A DNA stretch of 64,000 nucleotides, taken from the NCBI GenBank assembly GCA_016708845.1, contig JADJFB010000005.1, positions 1 to 64,000 on the forward strand, read 5' to 3'. A program made the translations under genes and the position numbers. Shown in pieces: positions 10,215 to 19,653 of this stretch (position 1 is its first letter; the number at the start of each line of letters is the position of its first letter). The notes below the pieces were generated by a model. It searched no databases, was not told the DNA's origin, and saw nothing but the letters and a program-made list of their open reading frames with translations. The stretch is from Bacteroidota bacterium (GTDB lineage Bacteria > Bacteroidota > Bacteroidia > B-17B0 > Aurantibacillaceae).

Positions 10215-11468
10215 ATGAATTTAAAAATGCGCTTGATTGTAATGAGCTTCTTACAATTCTTTGTTTGGGGTGCTTGGTTAATTACGGTTGCCAACTATTG
10301 GTTTGGAACAAAGCAATGGGACGGAACGCAATTTGGCGCAATTTTTTCAACCATGGGTATTGCCTCTATTTTCATGCCCACACTTTGTGGCATCATTGCA
10401 GACAGATGGATGAATGCTGAAAAATTATATGGTATTCTTCATATACTTGGCGGTTTAACACTATTATATGTTCCTCAAATCAACGATCCATCCAGTTTTT
10501 TTTGGGTAATATTAGTCGCTATGATTTTTTATATGCCCACTATTGCCTTATCAAACTCGGTAGCATACAATGCATTAAAAAACAACAAGTTTGATGTTGT
10601 AAAAGATTTTCCACCGATTCGTGTTTGGGGAACTATTGGTTTTATTGTGGCTATGTGGATTACCAATTTAACTGGCAATAAAGCATCTGAAAATCAATTT
10701 TACATTGCTGCTATCGCTGCCATTGGCTTAGGAATATACTCTTTTTCATTACCTAAATGCGAACCAAAGCATAATACCGAAAATAATAAATCGTTTGTTG
10801 ATTTAATTGGATTAAGTTCTTTTAAATTATTTGCAGATTATAAATTAGCATTGTTTTTTGTGTTTAGTATGTTTTTAGGAGCTGCATTACAATTAACTAA
10901 TGCGTATGGCGATGTTTTTTTAGATGATTTCAAACATCAAGCAGAATACGCTGATTCATTTGTAGTAAAATATTCAACTATTATCATGTCTATTTCTCAA
11001 ATTTCAGAAACACTGTTCATTTTAGCAATTCCTTTTTTCTTAAAAAAATTCGGTATCAAACAAGTGATGCTTTTTAGCATGATTGCTTGGGTTTTACGTT
11101 TTGGATTGTTTGCTTATGGTAACCCAACTGATGGTTTATGGATGATAATTATGTCATGTATTGTTTACGGAATGGCATTTGATTTTTTCAATATTTCAGG
11201 TTCATTATTTGTAGAAACATCAACAGATTCAACTATTCGTTCATCAGCACAAGGGCTTTTTATGATGATGACCAATGGCTTTGGTGCTGTATTTGGAAGT
11301 GTATCCAGTGGATACATCATCGACCATTTTTTTACATCAAGCGCTGGAAAGGATTGGCACAACATCTGGTTAACCTTCGCATTATACGCCCTTGTAGTAG
11401 CTTTATTATTTGCTATATTCTTTAAACACAAGCACAATCCAAAAGATGTAGAAATAGTGAACCATTAA
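10215..11468 (+). CDS. MFS transporter of the nucleoside:H+ symporter (NupG-like) family
   Basis: This 417-residue protein has about twelve hydrophobic segments. It begins MRLIVMSFLQFFVWGAWLIT, the characteristic opening of NupG/XapB-like nucleoside permeases, and has FSTMGIASIFMPTLCGIIAD and DFPPIRVWGTIGFIVAMWIT at the usual family positions. It is predicted to import nucleosides with protons across the inner membrane. The exact substrate cannot be read from sequence. The gene stands alone, 105 bp from the divergent secreted-protein gene and 123 bp before the next gene. Confidence 0.85.
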   Translation: MNLKMRLIVMSFLQFFVWGAWLITVANYWFGTKQWDGTQFGAIFSTMGIASIFMPTLCGIIADRWMNAEKLYGILHILGGLTLLYVPQINDPSSFFWVILVAMIFYMPTIALSNSVAYNALKNNKFDVVKDFPPIRVWGTIGFIVAMWITNLTGNKASENQFYIAAIAAIGLGIYSFSLPKCEPKHNTENNKSFVDLIGLSSFKLFADYKLALFFVFSMFLGAALQLTNAYGDVFLDDFKHQAEYADSFVVKYSTIIMSISQISETLFILAIPFFLKKFGIKQVMLFSMIAWVLRFGLFAYGNPTDGLWMIIMSCIVYGMAFDFFNISGSLFVETSTDSTIRSSAQGLFMMMTNGFGAVFGSVSSGYIIDHFFTSSAGKDWHNIWLTFALYALVVALLFAIFFKHKHNPKDVEIVNH

Positions 11469-11591
11469 AAACTAATTAATATCATATATTAATACGATTA
11501 TCATCATCTTTTTTACATTATAAAAACAGAATATTTAAAATCTAAAAAAAATATTATATTTACAATAACAACACAAAAACACTAAAACAAT

Positions 11592-12488
11592 ATGATACAC
11601 TTAAACACAAACAAAATCATTATCACTACTGATTTTTCAGAAACATCTTTCTTGGCAATTAAGCATGGAGCTTTCTTAGCTCAGTTTACAAAAGGAGAAG
11701 TTTATTTAGTACATGTTATTACAAAACATTGGGAAAAATTTAATGTATTTACTCCAAGTATAACATTAGACAATGTTGAAAAAGCATCTGATGCAGTTCA
11801 GAAAAAATTAGAGGAATTAGCTTCTGATATTAAAAAAGATTACGGAGTAAAAGTTACAACTGTTGTGAATTCAGGTAATCCAACTACTGAAATAGTAAAA
11901 TTTGCGACCGAGATTAAAGCAGATTTAATCGTTATGGGAACTCACGGTTACAGTTCATGGGAAGATTTAACAATTGGTAGTAACGCTTTAAAAGTTTTAA
12001 CAAAAAGTCCTTGCCCTGTATTAACGATGAGCCAACAAGCTGAAACCTTAGGCTACCATAAAATTATTTTACCTATTGATACTTCTGAACACTCAAGACA
12101 TAAAGTTGTTTTAACCTTAGAATTAGCTAAGCAATTTGTAGCGCATGTATACGCTGTTGGTTTACTTGCTGATGATGAAGCAAGCAAAAAACATGCTATG
12201 GAAGTGATGTTACACCAAGTAGAAGTTGCCGCTAAAGATAAAGGTGTTGCTTGTTCAACCGAATTAATTGAAAATGTAAAAAACAGAGCAGTTGCTACTG
12301 TAAATTACTGCGAAAAAGTTGGAGGTGATTTAATTTCAATTATGACTGATCAAGACGCTGAGTTAAGCGGATTCTTTTTAGGGCCTTACGCTTTACAAGT
12401 TATTCACCATTCAAAAGTTCCTGTATTAAGCGTTAAACCAGAAGAACATCCTGAAAATGTAAACTGGACAATGTTATCTGGAACTTAG
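11592..12488 (+). CDS. Universal stress protein, tandem UspA domains
   Basis: Two UspA domains (about residues 1-145 and 155-290) are fused in 298 residues. Domain 1 has the start IIITTDFSETSFLAIKHGAF and the nucleotide-binding stretch IVMGTHGYSSWEDLTIGSNA, matching the G-2x-G-9x-G-S/T pattern of ATP-binding USPs. Domain 2 (KIILPIDTSEHSRHKVVLTL) has a degenerate version of the site. The role is general stress survival, with no enzymatic activity inferred. The transcript ends at the terminator at 12515. Two further tandem USP genes occur in the window at 35728 and 50156. Confidence 0.88.
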   Translation: MIHLNTNKIIITTDFSETSFLAIKHGAFLAQFTKGEVYLVHVITKHWEKFNVFTPSITLDNVEKASDAVQKKLEELASDIKKDYGVKVTTVVNSGNPTTEIVKFATEIKADLIVMGTHGYSSWEDLTIGSNALKVLTKSPCPVLTMSQQAETLGYHKIILPIDTSEHSRHKVVLTLELAKQFVAHVYAVGLLADDEASKKHAMEVMLHQVEVAAKDKGVACSTELIENVKNRAVATVNYCEKVGGDLISIMTDQDAELSGFFLGPYALQVIHHSKVPVLSVKPEEHPENVNWTMLSGT

Positions 12489-12514
12489 TATTTATATTAA
12501 TTTTTAAACTTCTT

Positions 12515-12547
12515 AAAACCTCACATTTTAAATAAATGTGAGGTTTT
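12515..12547 (+). terminator. Intrinsic terminator after the USP gene
   Basis: A perfect 15-bp inverted repeat (AAAACCTCACATTTA / TAAATGTGAGGTTTT) is followed by a run of T. Confidence 0.9.
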
Positions 12548-12559
12548 ATTTTTTATTAC

Positions 12560-12567
12560 TACATTTG
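12560..12567 (+). promoter_or_regulatory. -7 box of the B12 operon promoter
   Basis: TACATTTG matches TAnnTTTG. It lies between the preceding terminator and the riboswitch aptamer, so transcription would begin at about 12572. Confidence 0.55.
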
Positions 12568-12576
12568 TACTGCAAT

Positions 12577-12777
12577 TTGGTTTTTAGATATTATAATGAG
12601 TATCAAAAATTAAAAGGGAATCATGTGTAATTCATGAACAGTGCCCGCTGCTGTAAGTCTTAAATACTGTTTTTAAAATATGCCACTATCATTAGCGATG
12701 GGAAGGCTTTAAAAAACAAAGACGAGTCAGAAGACCTGCCAATATGCATTTTGAAGCTTTCGGGGAAACAAAGGCTA
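12577..12777 (+). promoter_or_regulatory. Cobalamin riboswitch
   Basis: The conserved core is present in order: GGGAATCATG with GCCCGCTGCTGTAAG (12615-12657), the GCCACT...GGGAAGGC arm (12682-12707) and the B12 box AGTCAGAAGACCTGCC (12725-12740). A 6-bp hairpin follows at 12755-12776 whose loop CGGGG can pair with CCCGC in the core, as in the L5-L13 kissing contact of known B12 riboswitches. It is expected to repress btuB when adenosyl- or methylcobalamin is bound. Confidence 0.95.
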
Positions 12778-12779
12778 GC

Positions 12780-12818
12780 AAAAAATAGGATGTTTAGGCA
12801 ACATGCTGTTTTTTATTT
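12780..12818 (+). terminator. Terminator hairpin of the riboswitch expression platform
   Basis: An imperfect 15-bp inverted repeat (AAAAAATAGGATGTT / AACATGCTGTTTTTT) runs into a T-rich tract 22 bp before the btuB start. Its place directly after the kissing-loop hairpin suggests B12-dependent transcription termination, though a sequestering anti-antiterminator was not traced. Confidence 0.65.
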
Positions 12819-12839
12819 TCCCATGATTGATAATAACAA

Positions 12840-14854
12840 ATGAGGGAAATGAACCATTTTAAAATACATACATCAAACTATTCAAACATATATGTTTGGT
12901 TATTCGTTTATGTTTTTTTGTTTTCCATAAAACTTCAATCTCAAACAAAAGACACCTCTCTTCATCAATTACAAGAAGTAATTATTTTACAAAATAAACA
13001 ACAACAATTTGAAACTTCAAAAAAACACAGTGAGATTGATAGTCTAATTCTTAACAGATATAATACCACTAACTTAGGTGATTTACTAGCCAATCAATCC
13101 ACTATTCATATAAAATCTTATGGTAATGGAAATATAGTTTCTACGAGTATGCGAGGCGGCAATGCTAATCACACCGCTTTGTTATGGAATGGATTGAATA
13201 TTCAAAATACGATGTTAGGTCAACCTGATTTAAGTATTGTTCCAACATCTCTGTTTAACAGTGTTTCTTTAGAATATGGTGGTGGCAGCGCTATTTGGGG
13301 AAGTGGCGCAATTGGAGGTAGCATTCATTTGCAAAACAATACGAGTTTTAATCAAGGTTTTAAAACTAAATTGCAGATGAGTTTAGGAAGTTTTGATTCC
13401 AGAAAAATAAATTCAGGCGTATTATTGAGCTATAAGAAAATTACATCAAACACTAATATATACTATAACACTTGCGAAAACAATTATAGCTATAAAGATA
13501 CTACTGATAAGGAAAATCCCAATAAGAAAGTAACTCACGCCAACTATATCTCTAAAGGACTCTTGCAAGAATTATCCTTTAGAATTACAACTTTTCAAAA
13601 ATTAAATATAAGAGCTTGGTATAATGTAGTAAATAGAAATTTGCCTTCTTTTACAGGCGCTCTAAGTAAAAAAAATCAAGTAGATGAAAATTTAAAATTT
13701 AATATTGATTGGAATTACTCAAAACGAAATTTAAATTCAGTAATACGCATAGGCTACTTTAACGACCAGCTCAATTATAACGATACATTAGCTAATTACT
13801 CTTTTAGTAATAATATTATTAAAACAATTATTGCAGAAAATGACAATACTTACAAATACAAAAACCATCAATTAAACATAGATGCAAATTTTACGAATTA
13901 CAACTCAGTTTTATTTTCTTCATCTATAAATAAAAACACAAGTTTAAATCATATTTTAAGCAAAACAGCTTTTTTTGCTGCATATAAATTAAGTCTTTTC
14001 CATTCTAAATTAAATTATAATTTAGTTGTACGAAAAGAGTTCACAACTCAAACTGAAATACCCTTTACTGGGAACACTGGTATTCATTACCAGTTAATAA
14101 AACAATTAGCAGCTAAAATTAATGCTAACTCATCTTTCAGACAACCCTCCTTAAGCGATTTATACTGGCATCCTGGAGGAAATCCAAATTTAAAACCAGA
14201 AGAAAGCTATGAAATGGATGGCGGATTAGAATTTAATTACTCAAAAAATAATTTCAGTGCTTTAATAGAAGCTACTTATTTTAATAGACACACTACTAAC
14301 TGGATTATTTGGTTGCCCTCCGAAAAATCATATTGGACACCAAAAAACATTGCAGAAGTATACAGTAGAGGGACAGAAACCAAAACCGAACTAACATATT
14401 TGAAAAAAGATATACTATTAAAATTCATCATTCATACAGCTTATGTATTATCTACCAATCAAAAAACACTAGCGAAAATGATAATTCTATTGGAAGACAG
14501 TTAATATACACGCCTCGCTATAATGGACAAGCATCTATTTTAGTAAACTACAAAAACATTAGCTTACTTTTCAATAATAATTACACAGGCTATCGTTTTA
14601 CTACAACAGATAATTCTAGCTGGCTAAACCCTTATTACATAGCAAATGTAAAGTTTTCATACAACTATTCATTTAGCACAGTTAATATGGAATTATTCTG
14701 TAGTATCAATAATTTACTAAACAAAAACTATGTAGTTGTTCAAAATACACCTATGCCATTAAGAAATTACGAAGTAGGTCTTTGCATGAATTACCACAAA
14801 AAGAAAAAAACAACATCAAATAATCCTTTAGAAATAATCAATAACACAAAATAA
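12840..14854 (+). CDS. btuB: TonB-dependent cobalamin receptor, BtuB-like (frameshifted)
   Basis: This is an outer-membrane TonB-dependent receptor, predicted to import B12 because a cobalamin riboswitch precedes it. After a signal region (VWLFVYVFLFSIKLQSQT), the plug domain shows the segment ending in MRGGNANHTALLWNGLNIQN and GGGSAIWGSGAIGGSIHLQN. The 22-strand barrel follows, with PSLSDLYWHPGGNPNLKPEE. A one-base indel at about 14480 breaks the last strands. The other frame supplies GRQLIYTPRYNGQASILVNY, NNYTGYRFTTTDNSSWL and CSINNLLNKNYVVVQNTPMP to the TAA at 14852-14854. The repaired length is about 670 residues. An alternative ATG lies at 12849. The next gene starts 1 bp after the stop. 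Confidence 0.9.
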
Positions 14855-14855
14855 C

Positions 14856-15856
14856 ATGAGAAAAACAATTACTAAACTCGCGATAGCATTAGGTATTGCA
14901 ACCAATTTAACCACACAAGCACAAACAACAGTTTCGTTTGATACCTTTACACTATCACCAAATTCTTATTATCAAGATAATGCTGGTACAGATTTTTCAT
15001 CTGGTGTTGCAAATTTTCAATATGATTGGCAAGGATATTGGGCAAATGGAACAGCTTATACAAATTTAAATGATACAGTAAATGGAACCTACACCAATTT
15101 ATATGGTGCTATTACTGGAACATCATTTAGCGGAACAAATTATGCAACTGCACAAAGCGGTGCGGTTGTGTCTTTTAGTAATAATACCACTGCTGTGCAT
15201 GGCTTTTATGTAACGAATACCACTTATGCTTGGAAAGTTATTAAAAGTGGAAATGCTTTTTCAAGAAGATTTGGAGATACAACAGGAACAGGTTCGGGCA
15301 CAAGCATGGCACAAGGAACATATCCAGATTGGTTTAAGTTATCTGTTTTAGGCTACAGAAGTGGTACTCAGTTAACTGATACTGTTCATTTTACTTAGCA
15401 GATTATAGAGCTGCTGGAACAGCTAACGACTATGTTGTAAAAAACTGGCAATATGTTAACTGCATATCATTAGGACAAGTAGATAGTATTAAATTTGAAA
15501 TGACATCCAGTGATACAAGTGGAATTTATTTAAATACGCCTGCATTTTTCTCAATAGATAATTTTGTAACACAAAGTACTGTGGGCGTCGAAGAATTATC
15601 GAATGCAACAAACCTATCTCTATTTCCAAATCCCGCTAATCAATATGCTATTTTAAATTATGAATCAAATTTAGTTACTGAATTAAATGTCACCATTTCT
15701 GATATTACTGGAAAGGAAATTCAACACCAATCCACTCAAACAAGTGTTGGAAATAATACTTTAAAATTAAATATTGAAGCCTTAGAATCGGGCGTATATT
15801 TTGTATCTATTAGTGACGGCAAAAATTCTAAAAACATTAAACTAATTAAACTCTAA
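14856..15856 (+). CDS. DUF4465 protein with T9SS sorting domain, copy 1 (frameshifted)
   Basis: A signal peptide (MRKTITKLAIALGIATNLTT, QAQ) is followed by a DUF4465-type beta domain: VSFDTFTLSPNSYYQDNAGT, the AVHGFYVTNTTYAWKVIKSG region, and RRFGDTTGTGSGTSMAQGTY. A lost base at about 15397 shifts the frame, and the domain ends in YLADYRAAGTANDYVVKNWQ. A T9SS type A tail begins near ELSNATNLSLFPNPANQYAI and ends GVYFVSISDGKNSKNIKLIK. The protein should be secreted by T9SS and held at the cell surface. Its place directly behind btuB, separated by 1 bp, suggests a role in cobalamin capture. DUF4465 proteins recur beside B12 receptors in Bacteroidota. Confidence 0.85.
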
Positions 15857-15862
15857 TAAAAC

Positions 15863-15903
15863 AACCTCTAAATCGTATATAAATGTAGGATTTAGAGGTT
15901 TTT
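15863..15903 (+). terminator. Terminator between the two DUF4465 genes
   Basis: Inverted repeat AACCTCTAAATC / GATTTAGAGGTT is followed by a T run, 7 bp past copy 1. It would end or reduce the riboswitch-controlled transcript before copy 2. TAAATTCG near 15933 could be a separate -7 box for copy 2. Confidence 0.75.
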
Positions 15904-15966
15904 AAAACTTAGTCCTATTAAAATTTCTTTTCGTAAATTCGACTTTCGAAAAAAAGCTCCAATAAA

Positions 15967-16993
15967 ATGAAAAACAAAACAAAAATAATAATGATTTTAA
16001 GCTTGATGTTATCTTATATAACGCAAGCACAAGTCACTGAATCATTTGAGTCATATACATTAACACCTAATTTCTTTTATCAAGATAATAATGGAACAGA
16101 TTGGAGACCAAGTACAACAAAACCTATGACATTTGAGTATGGTTGGGAAAATAACACATGGACTTCCGGTTCTGTTTATACCAATATTCAAGACACCATA
16201 AATGTTACAACTTCAAATCTTTATGCTTGTGCCAGCTACACGGCATATGATGGAAATAATTATGTGACTGTAAAAGACAGTGCCATGATTTATTTAGAAA
16301 ACACTCCCACATTTTTAAATAAAGTTTCTGGTTTTTTTATTACCAATACTACTTTTGTAAAAAATGCTATTAAAAATGGTACTGCTACAAGCAGAAAATT
16401 TGGTGACACAACAGGAACTGGTTTAGGCACTTTTTATGGGCAAGGAAATTATCCAGATTGGCTCAAATTAACTGTGTTTGGCTATAAGAACGGAAATTTA
16501 AATCCTGGTTATGTTCAAATATATTTAGCAGATTACAGACCTGCAGGATCAGCAAACGACATTATTATTGATGATTGGAGATATATAAATTGCATTGCTG
16601 TTGGTTTTGTAGATAGTCTGCAACTCAATTGTAAGTTCGTCTGATACAGATGTAAATGGAGCAATGAGAACACCTGGCTATTTTTGCATCGATCGTTTTA
16701 CTACCACTAATAACGTAGGAATTAACGAATTAGAAAACATTGTAAATATTACCTTGTCACCAAACCCAACGAGCCAAAACTTAAACATCAACTATTCAAC
16801 CATTTCCGAATCAGAATTAATTTTTGATGTTTATGACATCTCTGGTAAAAATGTTATTTCAAATCAGCCAGGTCAAAATCATGTTGGACCGCACCAATAT
16901 ACGCTGAACACAGAAGCATTAGAAGCAGGAATTTATTTTGTAAATGTATCAAATGGAATTTCATCTAAGACAATAAAATTTATTAAGTTGTAA
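15967..16993 (+). CDS. DUF4465 protein with T9SS sorting domain, copy 2 (frameshifted)
   Basis: This is a paralogue of the upstream gene. It has a signal peptide (KIIMILSLMLSYITQAQ), ESFESYTLTPNFFYQDNNGT, GFFITNTTFVKNAIKNGTAT and RKFGDTTGTGLGTFYGQGNY, the same landmarks at the same spacing. An indel near 16638 shifts the frame inside DSLQLNLSSSDTDVNGAMRT. The T9SS tail follows (VNITLSPNPTSQNLNINYST to AGIYFVNVSNGISSKTIKFI). The repaired length is about 341 residues. Divergence from copy 1 is clear across the whole DUF4465 part, so the duplication is old. It sits directly before the BtuG-like gene (1 bp), giving a tandem surface-protein set for B12. Confidence 0.85.
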
Positions 16994-16994
16994 A

Positions 16995-18026
16995 TTGAAA
17001 ATTTATTATTTCATATTCATCCTTTTGTTAGTTTGTTCTTGTGTAAAAGATAAACCACAAGAACCAGTAAAAACAGCTGTTAGTGTAAATGCCGACTCAA
17101 AAGTTTTAGTTGTTAATGAAGGAAATTATGGATGGGGAGTGGGCACCATTTCTTTATACGATCCAACTTCAGGTGCTGTTATAGATAAATACGATCAACA
17201 ACAAAATGGTGGCTCTACATTAGGTAATGTGTGCCAAAGTATTACAAAATTCAATAATCACTATTATATAGTGATAAATAATTCAAATAAAATTGTGGTG
17301 GTTAATTCAACCGATTTTGTAAAAACAGCTACCATCGCTGGTTTTAATTCGCCTCAATATATTTTACCAATCACTTATAACAAAGCATACGTCAGTGATT
17401 TATACGCTAATTCTGTTCAAATTGTTGATTTAAATACAAACACTATAACAGCTTCAATTCCTTGTTTAGCGGGAACAGAAAGAATGGCTTTAATATATAA
17501 TAAAGCATTTATCACCAATAGCAATTCAAACTACTGCTATGTTGTTAATACGGCAACGGATATAATTACGGATAGTATTTATATTGGACCTGGAGGTTCG
17601 AGTATTGAGATAGATAAAAACTCAAAAATTTGGGTACTAGCTAGTGGAAATTCAACCACTGCCCAAGCTGGGAAATTAGTTCGCATTAATCCTATCAGCT
17701 TACAAATTGAACAAAGTTTAAGTTTTAATACTGGAGATAGTCCGTATAAACTATGTGCTAATAAAACTCACGACACTCTCTATTTTTTAAATAACGGAGT
17801 GTATCAATTTCCTATTGCTTACAATACATTACCAACAAATCCTATCATTAATCAAGGTTCAAAATTATATTACGGTTTAGGGGTCAATCCAAAAGACTAT
17901 AGTATATATGTTGCCGATGCTATTGATTATGTTCAAAAATCAAAAGTAGAAATATACAAACCAAACGGAACCTTCATTACCAATTTTAATGCAGGCATTA
18001 TTTCAAACGGTTTTATGTTTGAATAG
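16995..18026 (+). CDS. BtuG-like surface lipoprotein, YncE/DUF5074-type beta-propeller
   Basis: The open frame begins with TTG at 16995, 1 bp after the previous stop. It gives a lipoprotein signal (KIYYFIFILLLVCSC, lipobox Cys at residue 16), so TTG is favoured over any internal ATG. The remaining 325 residues hold propeller repeats: VLVVNEGNYGWGVGTISLYD, NKAYVSDLYANSVQIVDLNT, NKAFITNSNSNYCYVVNTAT, then IEIDKNSKIWVLASG. BtuG of gut Bacteroides is a surface propeller that binds B12 with extreme affinity and caps BtuB. Gene order after the riboswitch and btuB supports the same job here. It also resembles other YncE-like propellers, so B12 binding remains an inference. Confidence 0.82.
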   Translation: MKIYYFIFILLLVCSCVKDKPQEPVKTAVSVNADSKVLVVNEGNYGWGVGTISLYDPTSGAVIDKYDQQQNGGSTLGNVCQSITKFNNHYYIVINNSNKIVVVNSTDFVKTATIAGFNSPQYILPITYNKAYVSDLYANSVQIVDLNTNTITASIPCLAGTERMALIYNKAFITNSNSNYCYVVNTATDIITDSIYIGPGGSSIEIDKNSKIWVLASGNSTTAQAGKLVRINPISLQIEQSLSFNTGDSPYKLCANKTHDTLYFLNNGVYQFPIAYNTLPTNPIINQGSKLYYGLGVNPKDYSIYVADAIDYVQKSKVEIYKPNGTFITNFNAGIISNGFMFE

Positions 18027-18045
18027 CTAGATTCTATTATCTTTG
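18018..18045 (+). promoter_or_regulatory. Probable promoter of the glycosyltransferase gene
   Basis: TTTG (18018-18021) and TATCTTTG (18038-18045) fit the -33/-7 pattern. The ATG at 18051 follows the -7 box by only 5 bp, so the transcript would be leaderless or nearly so. Confidence 0.45.
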
Positions 18046-18050
18046 CTTAA

Positions 18051-19169
18051 ATGCAAGCTCATTTACATATTATTTCTTTTGATATACCCTACCCTGCAAA
18101 TTATGGTGGTGCAATTGATGTATTTCATAAAATAAGATGTTTGCACAAACAAGGAATTAAAATCATTTTACATTGCTTTGAATATGGTGATAGAAAGAAA
18201 TCTGCCGAATTAGAATTATTATGCGAGAAAGTATATTATTACAAACGTAGTACCTCTTTCTTAAATCAATTATCAGTATTACCATTTAATGTAAAATCTA
18301 GAGTTAATAGTGAACTCAAACAAAATTTACTAAAAGATAATTTTCCTATTTTATTTGAAGTACTACATACCTGTTATTTATTAAATGATCCTGATTTAAA
18401 AAACAGAAAAAAATTATTCAGACATAGTAATATTGAACATGATTACTTTTTAGAATTAGCAAAAGGTGAAAAATCATTTTTCAAAAAAATATATTTACAG
18501 GTGGAAGCGTTTAAATTAAAACGTTTTGAAAAACAGATTACCCATGCTGATTATATTTTATCCGTATCTGAAGCTGACTTAGGTTATTTCAAAAAAACAT
18601 ACCCTAACACACCTTCTGTTTATTTACCAAGTTTTCATGGCTTTGATGAATTACAATGCAACCCAGGAAAAGGCAGTTATATTTTATATCATGGAAATTT
18701 ATCTATTTCCGAAAATTACAATGCTGCTTTATGGCTTATTGAAAATGTATTTTCTAAAATAACTCATTCTATAATTATTGCAGGCTTAAATCCGCCGCAA
18801 CATTTAGTAGAAATGATTCGAAAACATGCAAACATTTCTTTAAAACAAAATTGTTCCGAATCTGAAATGCAAACCTTAATCGAAGATGCTCAAATTCATT
18901 GTTTATATACCGAACAAGGTACTGGATTAAAACTAAAATTATTAAATGTTTTATATTCCGGAAGATTTGTAATTGCCAATACCGCTATGCTAAATGGAAC
19001 TCAATTAGCTAAAGCTTGTCATATTGCAAACTTTCCTGAAGAATATATCCATGAAATCAATGTATTGTTTTCAAAGGAATTTACTTTAGAAGAAATCGAG
19101 ATGAGAAAAAATATAATTTCTCCTATGGATAATCGAAAAAAAACAGAGTTACTTATGAATTTGATTTAG
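18051..19169 (+). CDS. Glycosyltransferase, GT4-like
   Basis: The 372-residue protein has a GT-B layout. The N-terminal Rossmann part starts HIISFDIPYPANYGGAIDVF with the Gly-rich acceptor loop. The C-terminal donor domain includes YILYHGNLSISENYNAALWL, IIIAGLNPPQHLVEMI and CLYTEQGTGLKLKLLNVLYS, where the GT4 E-x7-E-like region would sit. It probably transfers a sugar from a nucleotide donor during surface glycan synthesis. Donor and acceptor are unknown. There are no membrane segments. It follows the B12 locus but seems to have its own promoter, and a palindromic repeat element lies just downstream. Confidence 0.8.
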   Translation: MQAHLHIISFDIPYPANYGGAIDVFHKIRCLHKQGIKIILHCFEYGDRKKSAELELLCEKVYYYKRSTSFLNQLSVLPFNVKSRVNSELKQNLLKDNFPILFEVLHTCYLLNDPDLKNRKKLFRHSNIEHDYFLELAKGEKSFFKKIYLQVEAFKLKRFEKQITHADYILSVSEADLGYFKKTYPNTPSVYLPSFHGFDELQCNPGKGSYILYHGNLSISENYNAALWLIENVFSKITHSIIIAGLNPPQHLVEMIRKHANISLKQNCSESEMQTLIEDAQIHCLYTEQGTGLKLKLLNVLYSGRFVIANTAMLNGTQLAKACHIANFPEEYIHEINVLFSKEFTLEEIEMRKNIISPMDNRKKTELLMNLI

Positions 19170-19186
19170 TAACGCATTTTCACAAA

Positions 19187-19261
19187 CATTCGACCCCGAA
19201 GGGGTCGCATATGAATAGAACTAATTTTATTATTCACGTACGACCCCTTCGGGGTCGAATG
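19187..19261. repeat. Nested palindromic repeat (REP/BIME-like)
   Basis: Two 21-bp arms, 19187-19207 and 19241-19261, are exact reverse complements of each other. Each arm contains its own hairpin, CGACCCC-GAA-GGGGTCG or the complement CGACCCC-TTC-GGGGTCG. The 33-bp spacer is AT-rich. The GC-rich arms stand out sharply from the roughly 33 percent GC surroundings. Confidence 0.8.
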
Positions 19262-19297
19262 TATAACCAATTAGTATGGGAAAATTGCATTCCATTA

Positions 19298-19645
19298 TCA
19301 TTTATACAAAGCTATCATTTCCTTTAAAATCATATTCAGCTTCTTAACAGGAATGTCCTTGTTTGCATCGATCAAAAATATTTTCATTCTAGCTCGCTTC
19401 TCAATAATTAAATCAGGATGTTTCATACTTGCACCTTCTACAACACCAAGATAAGGGTGTCCGTATTTTTTATGCACCCATAAATAACAAATCATTTTTC
19501 CTTTATAACAAAAAAACGGCATCCCATATTTTAAAGCTTCGGTGATTTCTGAATCAAACTCTAAAATATGTTGGCGTAAAAAAGTCAAACAACTTTTAAT
19601 TGGCTCCTCTTTTTGTAAATAATAATTATCTAAAGGATTAAGCAT
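19298..19645 (-). CDS. DUF1801 / YdhG-like domain protein
   Basis: The 115-residue protein matches the small DUF1801 fold by DSEITEALKYGMPFFCYKGK (the E-x-IxxxxPxF core), the aromatic CYLWVHKKYGHPYLGV strand, and the C-terminal helix KLNMILKEMIALYK. The family is related to the iron-chaperone-like YdhG proteins, but its biochemical role is not settled. It is 8 bp downstream of the ArsC-like gene and on the same strand, so the two are probably cotranscribed. Confidence 0.8.
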   Translation of the reverse strand: MLNPLDNYYLQKEEPIKSCLTFLRQHILEFDSEITEALKYGMPFFCYKGKMICYLWVHKKYGHPYLGVVEGASMKHPDLIIEKRARMKIFLIDANKDIPVKKLNMILKEMIALYK

Positions 19646-19653
19646 GAAATATT

